Shown here in pieces: positions 22,996 through 33,020 of a stretch of DNA of 64,000 nt; positions within the stretch are counted from its first letter, which is position 1; each line of letters begins with the position of its first letter. Below the pieces are notes generated by a model. The model did not search any database. It saw only the letters and a program-made list of their open reading frames with translations, and was not told the DNA's origin. The translations under genes and the position numbers were made by a program. Origin of the DNA: Cryptomeria japonica (lineage: Eukaryota; Streptophyta; Pinopsida; Cupressales; Cupressaceae); contig NC_081409.1 in assembly GCF_030272615.1 (NCBI RefSeq), positions 913,879,840 to 913,943,839 on the forward strand, read 5' to 3'.

Positions 22996-23747
22996 ACGGA
23001 GTGAGTCGAGTGCTAAAGTTGATGCCCATATTGACTGGAAGCTTTGAAAGATTATATTGTGAACGGAGGTTGAATCTCCTACAATATTTTTCCAAAAGCT
23101 GTTTTTCAAAATCCTAGCAAGCAATAAAAACGGTAAGAGGTGCAGGTGAGTTAATCGAAAAGAGAAACTGCAAGCATGTATCTGAAGGAGATTCTGCACT
23201 GAGGAGAAAGCATGCGCGTGCTCCTTTTTATCCGAATCTAGAGAGCATTTGGTAGAGTTTAGAGATAGAGGTAGAAACAGAGGAATGGAAGCACAGATGC
23301 CGTAGCAATCGGAAAAACATAGTCTCCAGTTGAGTTGGCAGGATCTTGGTCGCTGTCGCCTTCCTCCCTTCCTTTTCTGCATTGCCATCATTTCAATCCA
23401 ACTGTCCAAAGAAAAAACGAATGCATTAAACGACACACACGTTCATTTGGACAAATGTGCACTGTAGTTCATTTTCTATTTAAATAAAAAATCTCAAACT
23501 CCTCTCCTAGTAATTATTCCACTGAATACGGGGAAAAAACAACACTTCATAACTGACGGGATGGGGTTAATGGCAACACCCGTACAAACAGGAGTGACCC
23601 AAAAGCCGACTAATCTGAGGGAGAGGCACAAGTTACAAGCATGCTCTATTCCTACTCAGTTCAGTTCCATCGTCCTTCGTGATAATTGTGAATTGTGGCA
23701 GTAACAGACTGGCATGAAAAGAAAGCACATATAATGAAGCAATTATT

Positions 23748-24047
23748 CTACAGTTCACTCCATTTGTAGGGTCTCTTCCCTGCCCTGCATGCAAAGCAGT
23801 CCAAAGCAGGGCACTTCACATTTCTAATCATGTGTTTTCTTGACAGCTTGCCAATCTCTGTTTTCTTGTGATTGCGTGTAAAGTTTTTTAGCACTGGCTG
23901 CTCTAAAAACGTTCTGTTTGGGTATCTGCTGTCGATGAAGTGGACACCAGGAAAAACAGCCAGTCCCAATACATACTTGTAACTAGTGTATTTATTAAAA
24001 TACCATAAAGCAGAATCCGTGCAGAGAACTTCACGATCTCCAAGGAA
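23748..24047 (-). CDS. Candidate terminal exon of an unrecognised protein gene
   Basis: On the minus strand a frame stays open from about 24047 to a TAG at 23748, roughly 99 codons, with no in-frame ATG at its start, as expected of an internal or terminal exon. It reads like real protein: GDREVLCTDSALWYFN near the start, then GLAVFPGVHFIDSRYPNRTF, a basic region, and a cysteine cluster CPALDCFACRAGKR before the end. I do not recognise the family. A possible splice acceptor is the AG at about 24041-24042, but its pyrimidine tract is weak. No matching upstream exon was found on the minus strand before the repeats at 24440 and beyond, so this may be a gene fragment. A shorter overlapping frame also exists. 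Confidence 0.35.
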   Translation of the reverse strand, partial: FLGDREVLCTDSALWYFNKYTSYKYVLGLAVFPGVHFIDSRYPNRTFLEQPVLKNFTRNHKKTEIGKLSRKHMIRNVKCPALDCFACRAGKRPYKWSEL

Positions 24048-24545
24048 TATTGCGATTTAACTAATGAGGGTGAGGTTTAATCTTAATTAATAGAAATCTG
24101 ATGAAGTACGTACTTAAATGACACTTTGTACAGGCGTTATTAGGTTAATGGGACTTTACAGTCAGTCCGTTCAGTCTTGGGGAAAGAAATCGAGAATGGC
24201 TAGTTAAAAAGATTATCATAAACAATGGAAGTACAGTTGTCTTATTATTGCCCAATTTGAATAATATTTTTAAAGATAAAAGCCTTATCATGTTATTGGG
24301 ATTGGCTCAATCATTATCTTGTAGTTTAATAATGTGTATTTATGTTGGATTTGTTTTAAGTGTTCGAAGTTGAATGAAAACTTGCTTATTAAAGAGAAAA
24401 TCAGTAATTTACTAGGATTTGATGTTGACAAACACTCAAGGTAAAAAAGTAATGTATACTTATATTTAATGATAAGTTCTTGATTAGACAAATGAAATAT
24501 CTTTTTCATGTAAGAAAATAAAAACGTTTTTAATTAAAATTTTCA

Positions 24546-25130
24546 AACACTTAAAGATAAAAAAATAATGGACATTCACTTTTAATGATAAGTTATTGAT
24601 GATTAGACAAATGAAATCACCTTTTATATGAGTGTAAGGAAATACAAATGTTTTTATATTAGAAGTTCAATGATAAACAATAAATAACATCACAATTAGT
24701 AATTAACTAAAAAATAATGAGTTAAGCTGATAATAACATTGAAAGCAAACACAGCCTACATTGGTTTCAATTTGGCTCCGTCTCAGGAGTATAAGAAGGT
24801 GTGGATTGAGGGAGATTCTCTTTAACATTATCAATTGCTTGAGGAGGGCTTAGGAGCCTGGTTCGACTATCCATGGGTTGATATCTAATTGCATAGCTAT
24901 TTTGGAATCTTTTGATGATTGTTTTATATCTGATATTTTAATTAAAAAAGGGTAATGCACACTCACCTTTAATGATAAGTTCTTGATGATTAGACAAATG
25001 AAATCTCCTTTTACATAAGTGTAAGGAAATAAAGTTTTTTTTATTTAATAGTTCAAAGATAAATGATAAATCACATCACATTAAGTAATTAATTAAAAAA
25101 TAATGAGTTGAGTTAGTAACAATATTGAAT
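24546..25130. repeat. ~190-bp direct repeats flanking a LINE fragment
   Basis: Copy 1 (24546-24740) and copy 2 (24945-25130) share TTTAATGATAAGTT, TTGATGATTAGACAAATGAAAT, TAAGGAAATA and ATAATGAGTT in the same order. A third partial copy of the first half lies at 24439-24530. The segment between the two full copies is the RNase H relic. Confidence 0.75.
24745..24944 (+). pseudogene. LINE (L1-type) RNase H domain relic
   Basis: Translation gives SQEYKKVWIEGDSL, a frameshift, then NIINCLRR, a stop, EPGSTIHGLISNCIAILESF and DDCFISDIL. VWIEGDSLxxIxCL and the FIS(H/D)I ending are typical of the RNase H-like domain at the C terminus of plant L1-type reverse transcriptase proteins. One frameshift and one stop show it is dead. 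Only this domain fragment remains, with no reverse transcriptase next to it, lodged between two direct repeats. Confidence 0.7.
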
Positions 25131-26462
25131 ATGTTTTTCAAAATGTTGAAAAGGATCAAAGATTTAACTTCAAAAGTAATAATGGAATATTTTGTTAAAG
25201 ATTGCTTTTTAGTGATCTAAATTAGCTATATATGATAAGATCTATGATTGATATGCTTGGACAAATTGCTAATTATTTTATTCTTTGTTTTAGGTAATAT
25301 GTGTGCTATATTTAAATGATTTCAATGTTTGTGAGTTCAAACTTGATCTTGAACTTGACTACAAATGTTGCCTATGTGCCTTTCGATGTTTGAAATTTGT
25401 TTGACTTGATATCGAGCCTTGTCTAAAAATTTGCGGTGTTGATGGACACATTTAGGAGCTTGTTATGTGAGGATATTCTCCTAATTCAAGCCTCTACATT
25501 CGAGTTAATGGTTTGAATAATAATTGAGGACACAGCAAGCAACCAAGTTGTATGGATAACATGTTGCTATGATGTTGTGTTAGCTAATAATGTGTTATTC
25601 ATACTCCCTACATGATGATGCAATATTCATTTCTAGAGTTGGATCTTGGAAGCCTAAAGTGAATTAGGGTTGTCCTTTGATACAACACTGTAACATGCAA
25701 ATTACACACTTTGTGCTAAATCAGGCAAAGTAATGCCTAATAAGAAGTTGGTCTGGTTTAATTTTAGTTTGGTGGAAACTAAATGACAACTTCATGTTTA
25801 GGAAAAGTTATACTTAAGTCAATGGAGGTAGGTTTACTTCTAATAGAAATGTTGAGATGTTGAAGTGATTTATATAACAATGGCCAAGGTGAAGTAAACA
25901 CATGACATGCATGAAGAATCTCATCCCTTATTGATTAATGACATAAAATGCACGAGTTGCAAGGAATGTGGTAGGTGAACAAGCTCTTGTAATTTGATAG
26001 ATAGAAATGTCTATTTGATTTTGCAAGGAAGCCTTGGAGGTACAATGTAAAGTTGAATGAGTGAGTGATTATTATTCTACATGGTTTATGCTATGTCTTA
26101 CATGAGACATAATCTATATAAAGGATGGTTAAGCCAACAAGTAAATACTATCAAATGACACATGTATTGTATGCTTTGCAACACTTTAATTCCCCTTTTG
26201 TGGAAATCACAAAGAAAGTTTGTTTTCTAGAAATGAACACATCACATCACAACCTTTCATTGTTGAGAGGAGAATGAAATGCACAAAGTAACTCAAACAT
26301 GGGGCGTAGATTTCAAATCCTCTTGTGAGAAGCATTTGCCAAGGTTTGATAGAAAATAGAGGGGCCCTTTTTTTATTTTTCCAATAATTAACCATTTTTA
26401 AAAGATTATTCCCTTAGTAGCATAATCTAAATCCCTGATGTGACGAAAATGTAAGAGTAAAT

Positions 26463-27133
26463 TGTTGGAAATCTAAGCTATGTTTTCATTGATGCCAAAC
26501 TTGGTGGTCTAGATGGAGTCTTGTATTGTTGCAGGTTTCTTTGTTCGGTGTTGCTGTTGAGTTTGTGTTGGTGGAGCTTATTTGGAAAGTTACAGTTGTG
26601 GCAAGTTCAATATGCAGGAAAAATTACTTAATGCCACAATGGTAGAATGCTTTGCATTCCTCCAAATGGTGAAGATTATGTTCTTTTTGGTTTGCAAGCT
26701 GTAGAAGTTTGTTGTTGTTGTTTTCTAATAGTGAGGGAGTTTGTCAAACTAGTATGGAAAATGCTTGGTGGCATATGGATTTGTAGAATCTTGTGATGTG
26801 GTTTGGTGGATATGTTTATTTGGTTAATGCGATATTTAAGTTTAATTCTCTAGTGTTGTTTTTGTTCCACAAGTGAGTTATTTTGATTTGTGCTTGGTAT
26901 ATTCAGCTGTGATATGTTTTTTAGTGTGTCAATTGGATTATATTGATTGGATCATACTTTTTGGTTTGGATATGGATTGGAAGGAGAGTTAGAACATTGT
27001 TATGAGTCCCTTTGTGGTGTGTGGAGATCCGCGTTAGGCATTTTGAATTGGAAGATATTTTTGGTCGACTAGTTGCTAAGTTTTTTTTGCTTATCTACAC
27101 ATTATGTTTGATGTCGACTTTGGAGGATATGTT
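26463..27133 (+). repeat. Solo LTR E1, left part (split by element A)
   Basis: Begins TGTTGGAAATCTAAG and aligns with the E2 LTR at 56524-58116, for example at AATATGCAGGAAAAA and at GTCGACTTTGGAGGATATG. It is interrupted at 27133 by element A and resumes at 51108. TAAAT precedes it (26458-26462) and also follows the right part (51924-51928), which is the expected 5-bp duplication. No internal region follows the right part, so it is a solo LTR. Confidence 0.8.
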
Positions 27134-28658
27134 TGTTGGCATGTTAGGCATAATTGATACAGATGGAGAACGATGACTGAACTGGTATGAGATTGTTTGA
27201 GATGACATTGTGATGAAGAGATTGAGATTACATGATGGATGACTCTGATCAGTTATTTGTGTTGTCATTGATGGCAACTAATTTTTATTCATGTCTACTA
27301 ATGTTTAATTATGTTGTATTGTGTCATCTAAATCTTTTGGTCTACTGGTAAAGAATCAAGAAACTGAGAATTAGGAACTTAACTAGTAAACAAGGAAATA
27401 TTTTGATTGTATCTGGTGATTGGTGATGATTGAGGCTTTGTGGTTTTGAATGTGAGATTTTATCATTGTAACATATATCTGACTAAAACCGCATCATGTT
27501 GTGACAACCAGAAGTTATGTTTATCATTTCTGTTGAGTTTTTGCCAAGGTTTAAGAAGGGTTTAAGGATTGGTAGAGAATTCTCTTGACCGGTAATAATT
27601 TTTTGGTTTGGCGGTGATCTACATCAAGTTTACATGTTGATGATAACGCGACACAAACCACATGAAGTGTTTGAAATATGTTTTGGCGCATTTGGAGAAG
27701 TGAATTTCTTGGGAATGTGCAAAGTGCTTAGCGGAATGAGCTAATGGTTTGACTTTGTATCAGATCGACTTGATATGACGGCTTATGATCATTCAACGGT
27801 TGATATTGATTTGTAATTGATTGTAATGATCCACATGATGATCTAAAATGAGTTGTAAAGATCTGTGATATCTATGTTGTAAGTCTTAGGGTTTTGATGC
27901 CAACCTCGTTGTAAAGGTTATTCATGTCGGTAAGGTTGATGTTTTGAAGTTTTGGTTGTTTTTGAGAAGTGTGTGAAGCTGAACCAAGGTGTGAGAAGAT
28001 CTGCCAGAGTGTTGCAGACTTAGAACTTAATTGGATCTGATCAAGCAAGTAGTTGAGTTCTATACACAGATCATTCACTGATGTTCTCTAACAATTACAA
28101 CAACTAAAATCCCTTAACCAGGTAGGTCATAACATGCCTCACATTGTAAAATCCCCTAACAGGGTGACTCAATATATGAGTTCTAAATCCTCTTGCGAGG
28201 TTGATCCTAACAGATCAAAGCTCCTAATAGGGCCGAGGTAAATCCCTTAACTGTCTGGTGACTCCTAACAGGGTCTGCTCCTAACAGGTCATCATTGTAA
28301 GCTTCTAATAGGGCGCATTCCGAAAGAGTGCAAAATATTTGTGGGTACCAATTCCCACCGTGGTTTTTCCCTATTTGGGTTTCCATGTGAAAATCATGGT
28401 GTTCATATGGTAAATATTTTTGATGTGAAGGTATGCTTTACTTTGAATTTATGTATGGTTAATGAACACTTAATGTGCAACATTGATATATCAGTTTAGT
28501 AGATGTTTACCAATAGATACCGGTACTGGTAAATGACTCTAATGTTGGTCTATGTTTGATTTGGCGAAAGTTTATGAGTCTAAGTTTTTGATTTCAAATT
28601 ATTGTTAATATTGATTCACCCCCCCTCTCAGTATTAACTGGATCCTCTAAGATTAACA
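27134..28658 (+). repeat. 5' LTR of element A (1525 bp)
   Basis: TG...CA borders with ATGTT before it. The last 550 bases carry an array of short CCTAACAGGG-type palindromes (28100-28330), a conserved U5 stretch GTGGTTTTTCCCTATTTGGG (28361-28380) and the terminal CACCCCCCCTCTCAGTATTA. Confidence 0.88.
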
Positions 28659-28659
28659 A

Positions 28660-28671
28660 TTGGTATTAGAG
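28660..28671 (+). other. Primer-binding site of element A (mutated Met type)
   Basis: TTGGTATTAGAG starts one base after the LTR end. It matches the initiator-Met type TGGTATCAGAG apart from C to T. Confidence 0.75.
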
Positions 28672-28727
28672 TGTTGGTCCTCTGTGTGTAGAAAGCCTAA
28701 CAGCTTGAGGGAAAGATCATGTGAAAG

Positions 28728-29640
28728 ATGATGAAGAAGGAGGGTCCTAAGTTTACCAAGGACAACTACCGGATATGAAGTGATCAGATGAAGATCTACA
28801 TTAAAGGAATGGGTTCACAATATTGGAATCATGTGGTAATCAAGTATGTTGCTCCTACTACCAGCCCCTTGACACCAGATGAACTAAAAGAACAACAAGA
28901 AAATATTCAGGCCCTTGAAGCAATTGTAAATACTTTGTTTGACTTTGAGTATATAGATGTTCATGGATTAGAGACTGCAAATGAGGTATGGGAGAAATTT
29001 AATTTAATTTATGGAGGAGATGGACATGTACAAAGAGAAAAGGAAGAAATTTTAAGAGGAAAGTTTGATGATATGAAAATGGTTGATGGTGAGAACATAG
29101 CACAATATGGTCAAAGGATTAAGGAATTTATAGGTGGTATAAAGAGTGCTGGAGGTAAGATTGAAGATGATACTATTTTTTAGTAAAATGCTTAGATCTC
29201 CTTTATCGCAATATTCTATCAAAGTTTTTGCTATTCAAGAATTGAGATCCATTTGAAAAGATAAAGTCACTGTTGATTCTCTAATTGGAAAGTTAATTGC
29301 ATTTGAACTAAATAATTTTGATAATAGTATTTCTAAGCCTTCTGAATCTGCTTTTATGAATCTGCTTTTAAGGCTTATGTAATTGGTACATCAACAAGGA
29401 AAGGAAAAGATGTTTGTCATAATCATGACTGTAGGTCTAGTCATGGTGGTAGCAAAGGTGATGGTGATGATGAAGATCATCTAATAAAACTTGAGGCATT
29501 ACTGGCTAAAAGATTCCCTAGAGGAAATGGGAAAAAATAAAGGTAAATTACCCTTGAAGTGTTTCTCTTGTAGTAAAATTGGACACATAGCTGCTAACTG
29601 CCCTAACACTGATAAGGAAGAGAAGTTTAGGAAATTCAAA
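28728..29640 (+). pseudogene. Gag of element A
   Basis: Starts MMKKEGPKFTKDNYR, parallel to the gag of element B (MMHKEGPNFSKENYTLW). A TGA at 28776-28778 stands where B has TGG. After WNHVV, GDGHVQREKEEILRGKF and ENIAQYGQRIKEF, a frameshift near 29170 is followed by another frame through LIGKLIAFELNNFDN. The zinc knuckle CFSCSKIGHIAANC is at about 29561-29602. This is a copia Gag with a UBN2-type core and a single CCHC knuckle. It cannot be expressed as one protein. Confidence 0.85.
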
Positions 29641-30698
29641 GGAAAAGGTAAGAAACATTGTTATGTTGTAGTGGATGAAGGTGTGACCGATGATGAATCG
29701 AAAGAAGATGACAATGAGGAGATAGTATTTGTTACTGTGAAGGAGGATCTGACTGATGAGGCATTGGTGTCTCACATGGATAATAGCGATGAATGGATAA
29801 TAGATAGTGGTTTCTTACATCACATGATCGGTGACAAAAGTAAGTTCTTATCCCTTGAAGAGTTTGATGGAGATGTTGTAAGGTTTGGTAATAACTCTCC
29901 CTGCATGGTTAAAGGTAAAGGATCAATTTCATTAAATGGGAAGAGTAATGCAGATGATATCTTTTGGGTTGATGGACTAAAACATAACCTCTTGAGTGTT
30001 GGACAAGTTAATGATAAGGGATATATACTTGAATTCAAAAATGGAGTGTGCAGGATTCTTGGAAACAAAGGAGAATTGATTGCTACTGGAAAGCATACTA
30101 GACGTAATCTATTTCATCTAAATACTAATGTAAATGATTGTTTGGTGGTGAATATTGAAGATAGCTGGTTGTGGCACAAGAGATTTTGTCATGTCAATTT
30201 TGACAATTTGATTAAAGTTTGTAAGTCAAGTATTGTGAGAGGTTTGCCCCAGCTTGTGAAGCCAAACAATATGTTATACAAGGATTGTTAGATGGGTAAG
30301 ATGACCTCTGTATCTTTTAAGAGTAAGTCTTTCTCTTTAGAGAATATTCTTGATTTGGTTCATACTGATCTTTGTGGTCCTATGAGGACTAAGAGCTATT
30401 TTGGTGATAAGTACTTCATGATATTTATTGATGATTTTTCCAAAATGATGTGGGTAACTTTTCTAAGAGAAAAGTCTTAGGCATTTAGTAAATTTAAAGC
30501 ATTTAAAGCTCTTGTTAAGAAGGATACCAGGAAGAATCTAAAATGTTTGAGATTTGATCGGGGAGGTGAATTTACTTCTAATGAGTTTGTGAAGTTGTGT
30601 GATGAATAGGGAATTAAGAGGTAAATGTCAGCTCCTAGAACTCCACAACATAATGGGATAGCAAAGAGAATGAATATAATAGTTGTTGAAGCTACTAG
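29641..30698 (+). pseudogene. Protease and integrase N-part of element A
   Basis: The protease has WIIDSGFLHHM, the catalytic D-S-G of copia proteases, followed by VKGKGSI and LKHNLLSVGQ. The integrase begins with the zinc-binding LWHKRFCHVNF but lacks the second Cys pair cleanly: the expected CKxC is DC then a TAG at 30289. The catalytic core continues as LDLVHTDLCGPM, FMIFIDDFSKMMWV and DRGGEF. Stops occur at 30289, 30478, 30607 and 30622. The frame is interrupted at 30698 by element C in the segment just before the FWREA motif. Confidence 0.83.
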
Positions 30699-31491
30699 TG
30701 TTGGCATATGCACACTCCAATGAGACATTGTATGTGATTGAAGGTTTTGTCATTGATGGCAACCATACAATCCTATGACATCGGCATCATCATAACACAC
30801 TTTACACCGACACTCAGAACACCGGCACCGACACAGAGAAAGGAAGCATACCGGCACAGAGGCCGATAGGATTTTTGATATATTACATTTTTGTTTATTA
30901 TTGTAAAAACCTTGTAAGCCAACTTGGCAAGTTGTAAAATGACTTATATATAAAAGAGATCATTGCAGACATTTTGTAAGGAAGGGATGTAAGCGAAAAA
31001 GTAAGGAGAAAAAGATTAGGCAGACCTATTATGTGAAATATAGGTTAAGGGGTATATGTAAAGAACATAGCAGAAACCGGTACTGAATCTGGCATTGAAG
31101 ATGCTATTGTAAAGCAGTACAAGTTATTGGATTTGTATAATCCACATTGTAAGTCAGTGAGACTTCCCATTTGAGTAGTGAGCTCTTGGCACTTGGCCTT
31201 CCTGCATGTGCAGGCCCCTATTGTAAGTAATATTCTCTTATTGACCAGTAAGTGAATATTGTGGGGCACAAATCCCATCAAGGTTTTTTCGACACCGGGT
31301 TTCCTTGTTAAATCATTGTGTTATGGTGTGATTTTCATGTGGTTTCTTTCATTTTTGTTTATTGCATTATTTCTTGCATACCGGTACACTGCTACAATAT
31401 GTTCTACATGTTTTAAGTTGAGAAATTCTAATTACCGGTTAGATACTGATTCACCCCCCCCCCCCTCTCAGTATCTGTGAGTTTCCTAACA
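30699..31491 (+). repeat. 5' LTR of element C (793 bp)
   Basis: Contains TTTTGTCATTGATGGCAAC near its start, many ACCGG-type motifs, a TATATATAAAAGAG promoter-like stretch near 30942, and a 13-base C run just before the CTCAGTATCTG end motif. Confidence 0.9.
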
Positions 31492-31492
31492 A

Positions 31493-31506
31493 TTGGTATC
31501 AGAGCT
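31493..31506 (+). other. Primer-binding site of element C (Met type)
   Basis: TTGGTATCAGAGCT starts one base after the LTR end and is complementary to initiator-Met tRNA. Confidence 0.88.
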
Positions 31507-31562
31507 TGGTCCTCTATTTTCAGAAGTCTAACAGCTTGAGGAAGATCTTGACACCGGTAAAG

Positions 31563-32679
31563 ATGGAAAATCTGATGAAGCAACTTGAAGCAGCTCTCTC
31601 AGACTATGATACAAAAAAATTGAAAAATATCAAACTAGAAGATGATCTAAAAGCAACTTAGGATATCATTTAGGCACTTCAAGAGAATCTTACTATTGCA
31701 AGAAATAAGAGAAGAGAACTTTGTGAAAAGATGCAAAATGAGAATGATGAAAAGGAATCACTTAATGATATGTTAAGTAAGCTAAAACTGGAGAACATAA
31801 CTACAAAGAATGAGATGCAGGATATGACTGAGATTTTGTAAAGAGATTGAAGATAGGGAGAAAAATAAAGAAGAATTGACTAGAAGACTAAGTGATGCAG
31901 CAAATGGGAACACAAGACTTAGCTATGAAAATGATCTATTAAAGACAGATCTGATGCACACTCAGAATGACTCCAATGAACTGATGAGACAAAAAGAAGT
32001 CTTAGAAAGAGAACTAGAAACTGCAAATCAACATAAAGAAAAATTCAAGAAAAGCTCAGAGGAACTTGGTAACTTGCTGAAGAATCAAAAACCTAAAGGT
32101 GACAATTCTGGAATTGGCTTTGAAGTTGGTGAAAGCTCTGGTACTGCAAACACACAGGATCACAGCAAACCGGTAAGGGAACCTAATGCTTATAAATTCA
32201 ATGGAAAATGCTTTAACTGTAATAAGTATGGTCATAGAGCAAATGAATGTAGATCTAGAAATTATCAGAATATCAACACACCCACCGGTCAATGTTCTAA
32301 ATGCAACAAAGTTGGTCACAATTCTGAGAATTGCAGAATGAATGTGAAATCTTATGTTTGTGGAAGATTTGGACATTTATCTAATCAATGTAGAACACAA
32401 ACCAGCATAGGTTATGGGAAAGCTATTCAAAAGAATAATGCAACTTGTTATGCATGTAACAAGATTGGGCATATTGCAAAATTCTATAGAAGTAAAGGAT
32501 CACCGACAGACAACAAAAGTTCTAGCTTGAAAGGTAAAGAAAAAGTTGAAGAGGTTAAGCAAGAATTCTCAAAACAATGGATTAGAAAAGCTGATCTAAA
32601 TATTGGGAATACTCCTCCACTGGTAGAACTAGTCAATGCTTCATCGACAAGACAGAGTGATGCTTCATCGACAGGATAG
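31563..32679 (+). pseudogene. Gag of element C: coiled coil plus four CCHC knuckles
   Basis: The start MENLMKQLEAALSDYD resembles element G. Two TAG stops (31659-31661 and 31671-31673) and a frameshift near 31840 break it. The rest (31876-32679) is open: a Lys/Glu/Asn-rich coiled coil, then CFNCNKYGHRANEC, CSKCNKVGHNSENC, SYVCGRFGHLSNQC (first Cys lost) and CYACNKIGHIAKFY (last Cys lost). Both TAGs stand where CAG (Gln) is likely. Gag with several knuckles would bind RNA and assemble particles. The frame ends at a TAG before a Ser/Thr-rich tail with repeated ASSTRQSDASSTG. Confidence 0.82.
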
Positions 32680-33020
32680 AGTGATGCTCCACCGGCAGGA
32701 AGTTCTTCATCAAATTGAAGAAAGTTTCCTTGAGGGTTTGGCAATCTAATGACACATGTGCTATCATTCTCTCGGTTAGAGATGAGAAGTTGGAAATTAC
32801 TTCATTACCGGCAGACATGTTAAGTTACTACTTAACCGACATGCATTTAATGTGGTAGATGGAAAATTAACACTATAAATTTGTGGTTTTGGCTCCATTT
32901 CATTTCACCAAGATTTCAAACCTACGAAGAGCGTGAAGATTCCGAGCTAAGGCATTTTGAGCAAGAGGCAAGAACACTTCAAGCAATCATCCATCCTAAA
33001 GGTAGTAAAAGGTATTTTAT

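Larger units (their letters stand above)
24048..26462. other. AT-rich spacer with repeat debris
   Basis: No intact gene. It contains the direct repeats and LINE RNase H relic listed separately (24439-25130). From 25200 to 26462 I see only AT-rich sequence with short broken frames. Confidence 0.55.

Noticed and set aside
22981-23436. 151-codon minus-strand frame
   Set aside because: Partly overlaps the tandem repeat edge, no domain, no supporting splice or promoter signal.
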